A stretch of 64,000 bases of DNA. It comes from Alphaproteobacteria bacterium. Lineage in GTDB: Bacteria; Pseudomonadota; Alphaproteobacteria; RF32; CAG-239. Positions 47,035 to 55,585 of the stretch are shown here, piece after piece (position 1 is the first letter of the stretch; each line of letters begins with the position of its first letter). The translations under genes and the position numbers were made by a program. A model generated the notes under the pieces. The model worked only from the letters and a program-made list of their open reading frames with translations, searched no databases and was not told where the DNA came from. The DNA lies in the NCBI GenBank assembly GCA_900769705.1, contig CAAGHP010000014.1:137956-201955 (forward strand). The letters are read 5' to 3'.

Positions 47035-48009
47035 TTATAAGTTAATCGCCACAATTTTATGAATTTTTGTTAAATCGCTGTTGCTGAAATTTGTTCTTTC
47101 ATCCGGATTCCAACGCAAGCCGTAAAGTTGACCGTTTTCATCTTCGCGGACGCTGATAAGCTTTGTTTCGATTTCGCTGATGTAATATAGAGCGATATCT
47201 CCGGCGCTGACGACTTCGGTTTTGTCAACAAACAAAATAGCGCGGCTCGGCAGCAGAGAACCCAAACGGCGGGTGCAAAGATTTACGGCATAAGCCTCCG
47301 GTTTGTTTTGCAGTTGTATAGGGCAAACAACTTCTTTAACGGCATTAGCGCGATCAATTACAATATTGCCTTCGGCATTGCTGGCACCATAAACCGGCAG
47401 CATGGCAATTTCGTCTTCTTCGGCAGCCGCCATAGCTGTTCCGGAATAGCGGGAATTGTTTAAAAGCTTATATCTTGTTTCATTGTGTTCGATAATATCT
47501 TCAAGCACACCTTCGGAATCTAATTTTTTAATTTCTGATTTCAGCTTGTCGACAGTCATAGAAAAAGCTTTGGCAATGTTTTGATATTCTTTGTCCGAAA
47601 CTTCACGCTGTCCCATTTCTATACGGTGATAAACCGACAGTGTCATATCGGCGCTTTCGGCAACTTCTATCAGAGTCAAGCCTTTATCGGTACGGATATG
47701 GCGTAAACCGGCGCCCAAGGTTTTTAAACCGGCGTTTTGGTTGATTTTGCAGCGTCTTTCCTGTTCGCGTTTCCAAGCCTGAACAACATCCTGCTGTGAA
47801 TTTTGTTCGTTTACGTACAAGTCTTGCAGTGAGCAGTCAATCAATTCGGCAACTTGAATAAGCTGTTCATGATTGAGGCGACGGTAACCTTTTTCTATTT
47901 TAGAAATAGCGGAAAGACTGACACCCAAATGGTCGGCCAACTCTTGCATAGACATACCGCGTAATCTTCTGTGCATTCTGATTTGATTAGGGAAAATAAT
48001 TTCTTCCAT
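47035..48009 (-). CDS. Double-HTH, S24-like (Cro/CI-type) regulator
   Basis: A 324-residue DNA-binding protein: two HTH-XRE domains (about 8-65 and 98-158), a linker, and a C-terminal LexA/CI-like domain (about 205-324). In that domain a Ser (RLGSLLP) and a Lys (ETKLISVRE) align with the S24 catalytic pair, so RecA-stimulated self-cleavage is possible, though the classic G-D-S-M is not kept. I start at the ATG at 48009, with GGAG nine bases upstream; an in-frame ATG at 48024 has no ribosome site. It probably controls the neighbouring secretion genes and itself. Confidence 0.78.
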   Translation of the reverse strand: MEEIIFPNQIRMHRRLRGMSMQELADHLGVSLSAISKIEKGYRRLNHEQLIQVAELIDCSLQDLYVNEQNSQQDVVQAWKREQERRCKINQNAGLKTLGAGLRHIRTDKGLTLIEVAESADMTLSVYHRIEMGQREVSDKEYQNIAKAFSMTVDKLKSEIKKLDSEGVLEDIIEHNETRYKLLNNSRYSGTAMAAAEEDEIAMLPVYGASNAEGNIVIDRANAVKEVVCPIQLQNKPEAYAVNLCTRRLGSLLPSRAILFVDKTEVVSAGDIALYYISEIETKLISVREDENGQLYGLRWNPDERTNFSNSDLTKIHKIVAINL

Positions 48010-48037
48010 ATCATTTTTCTCCATAAATAATAGTTAA

Positions 48038-48051
48038 GGCTAATAATAGCC
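48038..48051 (-). promoter_or_regulatory. Promoter and operator-like palindrome of the regulator
   Basis: GGCTA-N4-TAGCC is a perfect 14-base palindrome. On the minus strand its centre is TATTAT, a good -10, with TTGCTT 16 bases upstream. A palindrome across the -10 of an HTH regulator gene suggests autorepression. Confidence 0.5.
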
Positions 48052-48145
48052 GTAAGAATAAAAAAAGCAAGACAAAAAACGCGGTTGTGTATATCAGCTT
48101 TTGGACAGACAGCACTGAAAGCGTTGCCGCAGCAATAAAGAAAGT

Positions 48146-48210
48146 GCAAAAAACAATTCGGCAAATGTCTAAATTTTTGTAAAATTTTTAGCGATATTTG
48201 CCGAAATTGT
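48146..48210 (-). terminator. Terminator of the VirB6-like operon
   Basis: A long hairpin (ATTTGCCGAATTGT paired with ACAATTTCGGCAAAT, with an inner AT-rich stem) begins 12 bases after the stop of the last VirB6-like gene and is followed on the minus strand by TTTTTTGC. It separates the operon from the regulator gene. Confidence 0.8.
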
Positions 48211-48221
48211 TCTGTCGGGAT

Positions 48222-51200
48222 TTATGAAACCAGCTGAGCTGCAAGTTCTTTAGAAAGATTTGCCGTCAGCATCAGCTCTGCCTTTTGCTGCGGTGTCATA
48301 ACGGCCATAGCGTCATTCAGCAGCTTATCGAGTTCTGCGTCGCGTCTGCCGTCGGCATCTTTGACAGCTGCATCGGCCAACATAACGGTTTCTTTTAACT
48401 CATTATCTTTCATTTGCGACAGTTGCGTCGGGTCGTCAATAATGCTTTGCAATTCTTGTTTGATTAGTTCCTGCGCCATCATCTGCTCCTGAGAATCAAC
48501 AACACCATTGGCAATATCCTCTTGTAGGGCTGCGCTTACATCGAGCAGTTCGGCTCTGGTCGGTGAGGACGTCTGAACAGCCCCGGACGCATTATTAAGC
48601 GACGAACGCCCGTCTTTGTCCTGCACTACTTCAGATAAAAGATTTTTATCCTTATCAAAGCTTTGGCGTGTTATGCCGCCGCTGCTGTTGTTTTTGAAAA
48701 CATCAGTTCCGTCATTTTTATACATAATGCGGGTTTCATTGTTGTTTTTATCAATAACAATTTTAGCCTTAACTTTGTTATCTTTGCCATAGATAAGCGT
48801 TTGACGGCTGCCGTCTTTTTGCTTAAAGGTGTCGCTGTAATCGCCGTTTTGAGCATATTTAACGGTGTGTTTTACGCCGTTTTTATCAAATCTGCTCTTC
48901 GGCAGGCTGTGGCCGCTGGCATTATAGTTTGGCGGAGTACTCATATTAAATTGTTGCAAATAGGTGTTTGCGTCAATATTTTTCTGCTGAGTATCCGGAG
49001 TTTGAGACTGTACTGATGCTAAGCCATGTAAAATAGTTGCACCGCGTTGAGAGTCGGCAAGTTTTGGCAGCTGCTTGTTGTTTGTTTCCATCAGCATCTG
49101 GACTTCGGTCAGCGAGGTGTCTTTGATTTTGCCGTTAGCCAACTGATCCAGATGTTCTTGGAACTCATTGGCATTAAAGCCGGACATCGCTTTTTGCGGA
49201 TTGATGCCATAGCCCCAAGCGCCGTTAGCATCCAGCGGGTCAGACAGACGGCTGCGGCTATGGGCTTCATCTGTAAAGCTGTATTTGACGGATTTTTTAT
49301 AGGTCCCGTCTTTTTGTTTGCTGAATGAAGTGGTTTTGTTTTGCAGGCCGTTAGTCTTTTGGATTGTCACATTGCCTTTGGTGTCGGTTATTTGGTTGCT
49401 GATAACCATTTGGTCGCCGACCATTTGGGCGTTGACAAGCTGAACACTGCCGTCGCGGTTGGTTTGCGTAATGGTTATGCCGCCGTTGTTATCCATAACC
49501 ACATCGCGGCTTTTGAAACGATTGTCCAACGTTTGTCCGCGCGAAGCCATGTGAATTCCTGCCATAGCTGCCAAGGCATCGGCTTTGTTTTCATCGCTGA
49601 CGCCGTTCATAATCTGGTTATAGGCGTGCATGTTGGTACTGCCGTCTTTGTTGACCAAATATTTTGAACTTACGTTTTTGAACTCTACATCAGTGCCGAT
49701 GACATTGCCTTTGGCATCTACCATGGTGCGTTTGTGCATAAAGGCATCATTTATGTTTTGCACGCTGCCGCGGTGTTCTTCTTGGCGCATTGAGGTGTCG
49801 CGGCGGCGCTTATATTGCAAGATATTGCCGTTGGCGTCGGTAATCAGCATGCTTTGGCCGTCTTTAGAGGTGTAGACATTGTTTCCAGATGCGGAATCCA
49901 CAGATTTTGTCATTTCCTCATATTCCGAGAACGGGCCTTTACCGCCGGTTTTAACCGCGTATGTTTGTTCGCCGTTTGCGTTTACCATAGGCTTAAATTC
50001 CTTGTCGGCAGCGGTTTTTTGGTGTGTTTCTTTGGTTTGCGACCATACGCCGTTTGCGTCTTTGGTAACGGTTCGGGTTTGCGTAAATCCCGGAACCTTG
50101 AAGCGTGCCTGATAGCCAATGGTTTTGCCGTCGGCGTCGGTGATTTTACGTCCGCCCAAAGCCATCAAGGTGATGCCTTTAGCCTGATTCCATTTGCTGC
50201 GCGCCCAGTTTCCGGCCAAAGAGTTTGTGGCTTCGCCTATGGCACCTGCGCTTTTAGCTGCAATATGTCCGGCGCCTTTCAATCCGGCAGCGGCGGTTTG
50301 CGCCACGGTTCCGCCCACCATGCGCCCGATGCCTTTGCTGCCGCCCATAGGCGCGCCGCTGGCAAAGTTTTGTGCCATTTGCGGAACTTCATCTATAAAG
50401 CATACAAACAAGAATACAAAAGCAAAGATTTTGAAGAAGCCGATACCCCACCAAGCCAAACCGTCTTCTTGGAAAGCGGTAACCAGTAGGTTTGGATCAA
50501 AGGAGGCTAAAGATTCGTTGCTGAGGCCAATCCAGTTTTTGAACATTGAAGTTAAAATAAACAGCAATACCGCCATAAACACCAGATTGAACATGGCGTT
50601 CATGAAAAACTCCCAAACAATTTTAATGTATTTAGCTGTAGACTTGAAAGCAAACGCGGCGACAGCACACGGCATCATGGCAGCGGCGATGCACAGCTGC
50701 AGAATACAGTCGATTAGACACCACGGAAAGGCAAACAGCAAGAACAGCCCGACCAGCCATAAGCCGGCACCGGAAATCAAATAGCCGAGATGCGGCATCA
50801 GGCCGTCTAAAACTGAACGGTCGTGGAAGGATAGGCAGATAGAATAGTTACCCAAAGACATCAAAATACCAACACTGTCTTCGAGGTTTTTGATGGTGCA
50901 GATAATAGATTCGCCCAAATCGCGCGACAAACCGCCGATGGAAGTGGACTGCAGACCGGTGTCGCTGCCGTAGCCGTTGATGCCCTGCATGTATTCCCGC
51001 GAAGTGTCACAATTGGAATTAGGATTGAGCGAGTTGGCAAAGGTCAGACCGGTTTTCATAACCGGATTTAAGGTTAAGTCCATTACCTGATAAAGCGCGC
51101 CGGAGAGCATAAACACCACAATGGCGACGCGGGCGCCTTGGAAGATGATGCCTTTGAGCATATCCCCCGGTGATGCGCCTTGGAACGAAGAAATTTGTTT

Positions 51201-52319
51201 CAAAACATATATGGCCAGCCAAATCAAAAAGCCGGTTAAAACTAAGGTGCGGCTTGGTGCTGCCAAATTGCCGATAGCTGTGGCGGCAATAGTGCTGGCG
51301 GCGTTGAAAATGGTTTTGAAGATATCGCAGCTGGTGCAGCCTTCAGCATCCAAATAGTTGGACAGCAAGCAAGCCGGCTCACCAGAATCGTCTCCCATTT
51401 CGTCTCCGTTCGGATTTTCTCCCATGGCATCAGGTCTCTGTGCATCATCGGCTGTGGCTCTCTGTCCATTGCTGTAGCCTTGCATTCCGCCTCTGCATGA
51501 TTTGGTGCTTACCGGACATCCGCCGCAAAGAGCTTGCAAACCTCCGCAAGAAGCTTGGTAAGTCATATTAGAAGCTACACTTGTGGCCGAAGCGTTTACT
51601 CGACCGTCAACCACTTCCATGTGTAAGTGTATAGGGTAGGGGCTACAACACACTTTTTTATCTTTTGATATTTTTTTACATTTTTTTCCTCCACCTTGTT
51701 TTTCTGCGTCACAAAGCAAATTGGCAGAACGAACATAATTTGACCCACCAACGATGCCTAATCTATCGCCTTTTTTTACACTTCCGCTGCATCTTTCCGG
51801 TTTAAAGAAATGTCTAAAAACAGTTGTATAGTAGGATCCACTTTTTCCGGCTCCATCGCAGTGTTTGGTATGTTCTATAACCATAGTTCTTCCTCCGCCG
51901 CCGGACAACGTGCAGCCTTTAATGACACCGTCCGCCGGAGCGTAGGCAATTACACGTGGATCACCACCGGTGCCAAGGTCACTTCCAAAGTGGTTGCGGT
52001 TTTTACTTGCTCGCCAACCGGCTCGGTTATAAGAGCCAACATTGCTGACCGGTACGGAATTATAGCACCCGTTGCTGGTTTGATTCGCTACACATTTGGC
52101 TTTTACTTGTTCAGATGAATTGTTTGAAAAATGTGACTTAGAACCATTCGGAACGCATCCTCCTTGAGATTCGGTTTTAGCAGCTTCACTGCACTTTGGA
52201 GTGACGCCGTTGCAGTTGGCAAAAACCGTAGCGGAATATAAGACCAAACAGCTGACGCTCAGACCAAGCATCAGAGTTTTGAAGATAATATTTTTAACGA
52301 CTGTCCGGTACTTTATCAT
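48222..52319 (-). CDS. VirB6/TrbL-like channel protein with an N-terminal M23 peptidase domain
   Basis: A 1365-residue protein. Residues 1-34 are a signal peptide. Residues about 95-250 are an M23 (LytM-type) metallopeptidase with all zinc ligands visible: His110 and Asp114 (H-F-G-S-D), His170, and the H-L-H pair at 231-233. After a Cys-rich linker comes the channel core with CTSCDIF and five to six membrane helices (about 340-660), including the FAFKSTAKY motif shared with its paralogues. The last 680 residues are a hydrophilic tail with many short G-N/D-G beta units (YD-like, e.g. DANGNILQYKRR). The family forms the inner-membrane pore of type IV secretion systems. The M23 domain would face the periplasm and cut peptidoglycan cross-links. 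GAGGA precedes the ATG. Confidence 0.75.
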   Translation of the reverse strand: MIKYRTVVKNIIFKTLMLGLSVSCLVLYSATVFANCNGVTPKCSEAAKTESQGGCVPNGSKSHFSNNSSEQVKAKCVANQTSNGCYNSVPVSNVGSYNRAGWRASKNRNHFGSDLGTGGDPRVIAYAPADGVIKGCTLSGGGGRTMVIEHTKHCDGAGKSGSYYTTVFRHFFKPERCSGSVKKGDRLGIVGGSNYVRSANLLCDAEKQGGGKKCKKISKDKKVCCSPYPIHLHMEVVDGRVNASATSVASNMTYQASCGGLQALCGGCPVSTKSCRGGMQGYSNGQRATADDAQRPDAMGENPNGDEMGDDSGEPACLLSNYLDAEGCTSCDIFKTIFNAASTIAATAIGNLAAPSRTLVLTGFLIWLAIYVLKQISSFQGASPGDMLKGIIFQGARVAIVVFMLSGALYQVMDLTLNPVMKTGLTFANSLNPNSNCDTSREYMQGINGYGSDTGLQSTSIGGLSRDLGESIICTIKNLEDSVGILMSLGNYSICLSFHDRSVLDGLMPHLGYLISGAGLWLVGLFLLFAFPWCLIDCILQLCIAAAMMPCAVAAFAFKSTAKYIKIVWEFFMNAMFNLVFMAVLLFILTSMFKNWIGLSNESLASFDPNLLVTAFQEDGLAWWGIGFFKIFAFVFLFVCFIDEVPQMAQNFASGAPMGGSKGIGRMVGGTVAQTAAAGLKGAGHIAAKSAGAIGEATNSLAGNWARSKWNQAKGITLMALGGRKITDADGKTIGYQARFKVPGFTQTRTVTKDANGVWSQTKETHQKTAADKEFKPMVNANGEQTYAVKTGGKGPFSEYEEMTKSVDSASGNNVYTSKDGQSMLITDANGNILQYKRRRDTSMRQEEHRGSVQNINDAFMHKRTMVDAKGNVIGTDVEFKNVSSKYLVNKDGSTNMHAYNQIMNGVSDENKADALAAMAGIHMASRGQTLDNRFKSRDVVMDNNGGITITQTNRDGSVQLVNAQMVGDQMVISNQITDTKGNVTIQKTNGLQNKTTSFSKQKDGTYKKSVKYSFTDEAHSRSRLSDPLDANGAWGYGINPQKAMSGFNANEFQEHLDQLANGKIKDTSLTEVQMLMETNNKQLPKLADSQRGATILHGLASVQSQTPDTQQKNIDANTYLQQFNMSTPPNYNASGHSLPKSRFDKNGVKHTVKYAQNGDYSDTFKQKDGSRQTLIYGKDNKVKAKIVIDKNNNETRIMYKNDGTDVFKNNSSGGITRQSFDKDKNLLSEVVQDKDGRSSLNNASGAVQTSSPTRAELLDVSAALQEDIANGVVDSQEQMMAQELIKQELQSIIDDPTQLSQMKDNELKETVMLADAAVKDADGRRDAELDKLLNDAMAVMTPQQKAELMLTANLSKELAAQLVS

Positions 52320-52343
52320 ATCACATTCCTCAGAAGCATATTG

Positions 52344-55013
52344 TTAATCATAACTGCTGTTAATTCTTTCTTGCTCACGCTGCCATTCTTCTTCACGCTG
52401 CCTGTCGTAATCAGACTGAGAGCCTGAACCGCGGCGCTGCTGACGCTCTTTTTGCCATTCCGCCGGTTTGGACTGCATTTTTTTACCGACGTATTTCAAA
52501 AATCCACTGCCGACCTTCATACCGGCACCGGTTGCCTCAACCGCATTGCCGCGGACGCTGCGCACAACCACTTGGCCGGATTTTTTCAAAACAAGCGAGC
52601 CTTTGTCTTTGAGTGAATCCGCCTGCTGCCAATCCTGTACGCCCTGTTGAGCCAATTTTTTAATGGTGCGGTAGGCTTGCTGTGGGTGGCGAACCGCCTT
52701 AAAGGCGTTGCCGACTGTCAAGCTGTGGCCGGTTGGACGCGAAAAAGTGTTAATTTGCTGCATAACCGTTTGCGGCTGTTCGTTTGTTTGCTGATCTGCA
52801 GGAGCCTGCTGTCCGTCGTTATCCGGAGTCTGCTGCTGATTATCGGCTTGAGGCTGTCCGCCGGAGTCTTGAGGTTGGTTATCAGGCTGCGGATTTTCAT
52901 TTGGTGCTTGCTGAGCCGATGGGGCTTGCTGCTCGCTTTCGTTAGGAACCTGCTGCTGATTATTTGTTTGCTGCTGTTCGTTTGGAGCTTGCCGGTTATT
53001 ATTTTGCTGCGTTTTGTTGCTGTTTTTAGGGGCTTGCTGATTATTAACCGGCTGTTTGACGCCGCTGTTTTCTGTTTGCGGTTCGCCACTGCCGTTGACT
53101 TGAGCCGTTTGCTGCGAGCTGCTTTCGGTTTGCGGCTGATTTTCAGCGTTTGGTTGAGAATTATTATTGGCGGCAGATTGGTTGTTATCCGTCTGCTGAT
53201 TGTTTTCGGTATTAGCGCCGTCTTCGTTAGTAAAGGTATCCGGCTTATCCAAATCCTCGGCCGCGTCACCGTCTGCACCTTTGCCGCCGTTTGTCGGTTT
53301 AGCCGGTTGTATCGGCTTGGCATGCGGATTTTGCGCCATCGGCATAGCCTTGCCGGCCGTAACCGGAGCAGCTCCGCCGCCGAATTTGGTGTTAGGCGTG
53401 TGACGGTCGATAAAGTTGCCGACACCTTCAAGAGCCCTGCCGCCTTGCGTCATAGCCACATCACGAACCAATCGCGCTGCCGGGTCTACAGTGTTATTCT
53501 TTATAAAACCTACAGCTTGGGTGCCCATGTGGTGCATGGCGTTGTCGGCAGCGCCCAGAGAGCCGTCACCGAAAAAGTAATTCAGATAGTTGTTGATGCT
53601 GGCCGCCAAAATTTTGAAGGCAAAAAACAGGCTGAACAAAATTACCAAAATATAGGACGAGCTGATGCTGAAGTTTTGGCTGAATTTTTCCATGCTGTCG
53701 TCACTGTTAGTAAGCTCTTTAGCCCAACCTTTACCATAATATAAGCCGAGTTCAGCCAAACCGCTGTTGGCATTTAGAGACGAGGCATCGTTAATTACTT
53801 TCCAGAAAGTTTCTTCCATCCCCATAGCCGCGCTGATTATCAAAACGGCATAAGCGGTGCCGATTGCCGCAAAGGCAAACAGCATGGCACTGTGGATGAT
53901 AATTGAAATATTTTCGGTCAGCTTGCTTTGGGTAGGCGGAAACGGCCAAAGAGATATGGAAAGCGGCAGAAACAGCACAGCAAAGCCCAGCTTGAATGAA
54001 ATGTCAACAAAATACATACCAATAGACATACACAGGAAAAAGCCCGTGATATAAATAAGCACCCCCGGAATAAAGTAGTTCAGCAAAGGTACTTTCAGCG
54101 AGCAGTTAGCTATGGATTTAACCGCTCCAAGCATGCCGCCGCCACCATCCAGACAAAGCGGAGAAACGTTGGTGGCATAGCACATCAGCGCATGTCCGCG
54201 TGCAAATAATCCGCCGAGGCTCTGGTAGATTTTAACCATCATCTTTTCCATGTTTATTAAAATATCTTCGGCAAACAAGCGGTGTTTCATAATATCGTTG
54301 TTTATCAACATTGTAGCACCGGAGGCCTCTCCGCATTCCGGAGGCAATTTATATTCCTCTTTATAATAAACAATATCTTGATCGTTACTGCCTCCGGAGC
54401 CGTTAACGCCGGTAAAGCTGCCGTTCCAGTCTCCTCCGCCTCCACCTCCGGCGATTGAATTTGCGCTGTGCCATGTTTTCAGCGGGCTCAGACCAACTCC
54501 GTAGATGAGTTTGATTTTTTTACTGTTACTGGTAAAACTATATTTTTGTCCTCTGGCCCATTTAGGGGTTTTTCCTTTATCCATCCAGGAAGCGTAGAAT
54601 GCGGTGGCGCCGCCGGTAGTGTCTTTTAAGGTTCCGTTTATGGCCATTTTGGCTATTTCTAAGCATCTATTCCAAGATGCTTTATTCAAGCGGTTCATAT
54701 TTTGCGCCCAGTGTTCAATATTGGCTACAGTCCAGTTTCTTTTATTATTCCAAAATGAGAATTGGTAGCGGCCTAAGCAAACGTCTGAAAGTTTGACCTG
54801 AACACCGCTTTTGGCTCTTTTTTGATAGTAGTTGCGGCGGTTTACAATAACGCTGGCTATAGCGTAGACATCTTGTACTGTTTCACCGCCGGCTTCACTG
54901 AACAAAGTGGCGGTCACAAAAGCCAAATCCGGATCCATAGCAGCATTTGTTTCGCTGATGTTCAAAAACAGGCAGGCAATTATCAGATAAATTATTTTTT
55001 TCAATTTTGTCAT
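52344..55013 (-). CDS. SleB-like cell-wall hydrolase fused to the second half of a VirB6-like channel
   Basis: An 889-residue protein. Residues 1-24 are a signal peptide. Residues about 28-175 match the SleB/CwlJ-type Hydrolase_2 domain (FSEAGGETVQDVYAIASVIVNR, then GRYQFSFWN, then a Tyr-Ala-Ser-Trp segment), with Glu40 as likely catalytic residue. Then comes a Gly-rich linker and a membrane block of about five helices (about 260-500) with WPFPPTQSK, matching the C-terminal half of the VirB6-like core. The tail is Gln/Asn/Pro-rich low complexity ending in RQREEEWQREQERINSS. Its ATG overlaps the upstream stop (ATGA), so it is coupled to the 191-residue gene that carries the first half of the core. 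Confidence 0.72.
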   Translation of the reverse strand: MTKLKKIIYLIIACLFLNISETNAAMDPDLAFVTATLFSEAGGETVQDVYAIASVIVNRRNYYQKRAKSGVQVKLSDVCLGRYQFSFWNNKRNWTVANIEHWAQNMNRLNKASWNRCLEIAKMAINGTLKDTTGGATAFYASWMDKGKTPKWARGQKYSFTSNSKKIKLIYGVGLSPLKTWHSANSIAGGGGGGDWNGSFTGVNGSGGSNDQDIVYYKEEYKLPPECGEASGATMLINNDIMKHRLFAEDILINMEKMMVKIYQSLGGLFARGHALMCYATNVSPLCLDGGGGMLGAVKSIANCSLKVPLLNYFIPGVLIYITGFFLCMSIGMYFVDISFKLGFAVLFLPLSISLWPFPPTQSKLTENISIIIHSAMLFAFAAIGTAYAVLIISAAMGMEETFWKVINDASSLNANSGLAELGLYYGKGWAKELTNSDDSMEKFSQNFSISSSYILVILFSLFFAFKILAASINNYLNYFFGDGSLGAADNAMHHMGTQAVGFIKNNTVDPAARLVRDVAMTQGGRALEGVGNFIDRHTPNTKFGGGAAPVTAGKAMPMAQNPHAKPIQPAKPTNGGKGADGDAAEDLDKPDTFTNEDGANTENNQQTDNNQSAANNNSQPNAENQPQTESSSQQTAQVNGSGEPQTENSGVKQPVNNQQAPKNSNKTQQNNNRQAPNEQQQTNNQQQVPNESEQQAPSAQQAPNENPQPDNQPQDSGGQPQADNQQQTPDNDGQQAPADQQTNEQPQTVMQQINTFSRPTGHSLTVGNAFKAVRHPQQAYRTIKKLAQQGVQDWQQADSLKDKGSLVLKKSGQVVVRSVRGNAVEATGAGMKVGSGFLKYVGKKMQSKPAEWQKERQQRRGSGSQSDYDRQREEEWQREQERINSSYD

Positions 55014-55585
55014 GCGTTACCACCTTTTGCCATTAAACCATCCAGCAGCGCGCTGCCGATATCCGTACCGGTTATCATAATCGGATTCAGAATATAATTG
55101 GTTATAAAATCAGTACCCATATCTAATGCGTAGTATGAAAAAGCGCACTTAAAGGCCATTATCAAAATTTCCTGTAACATTTTTCCAGGGGTAATTTGGC
55201 TCATAGAGCTGAGCTGTTTAAGTAAAAAGATGGCCAGCCAAATCACAAAGCCTAGTTTCAAAATCAGGTGCCCCAGCTCTACCGTGGTTGGAATAGAAGA
55301 TTCGGCCGCTTGCAAATAAGCGTTTGTCATCACAATCACAACTCTGCAGTACCAACATTTGCTCTTTGATGTTTCATAGTCTTCGCCGTAATACATACTT
55401 TTTATAAAGGCTTCACTGCAGGTGTGCTCCTTGACATCTTCAGTTTGCTCGCCGCCTTCGGCTTTTTTACTGTCTTCGACTTTTTTGCCGTCTTCGGCAT
55501 ACGAAATCTGCGGTGCGGCAAGATTAAGGCAGAACACCGTAAACAGCAGCAGGATAAAATGTTTTAAGTATTTTAAGCTTATCAT
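55010..55585 (-). CDS. First half of a split VirB6-like channel
   Basis: A 191-residue protein with a signal peptide (ending SYA), an acidic Lys/Glu linker, the CWYC motif, and three membrane helices with FVIWLAIFLLKQLSSMSQIT-type sequence. This matches the first half of the core in the 1365-residue paralogue (FLIWLAIYVLKQISS). It lacks the second half, which lies in the next gene. Overlaps of four bases on both sides (ATGA) show tight coupling. It could be an independent small subunit, but the split-core reading explains both genes. Confidence 0.7.
   Translation of the reverse strand: MISLKYLKHFILLLFTVFCLNLAAPQISYAEDGKKVEDSKKAEGGEQTEDVKEHTCSEAFIKSMYYGEDYETSKSKCWYCRVVIVMTNAYLQAAESSIPTTVELGHLILKLGFVIWLAIFLLKQLSSMSQITPGKMLQEILIMAFKCAFSYYALDMGTDFITNYILNPIMITGTDIGSALLDGLMAKGGNA

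Noticed and set aside
52647..53744. 365-codon plus-strand frame opposite the SleB/VirB6-like gene
   Set aside because: Arises from the Gln/Asn-rich low-complexity part of the real gene read in reverse; no start signal.
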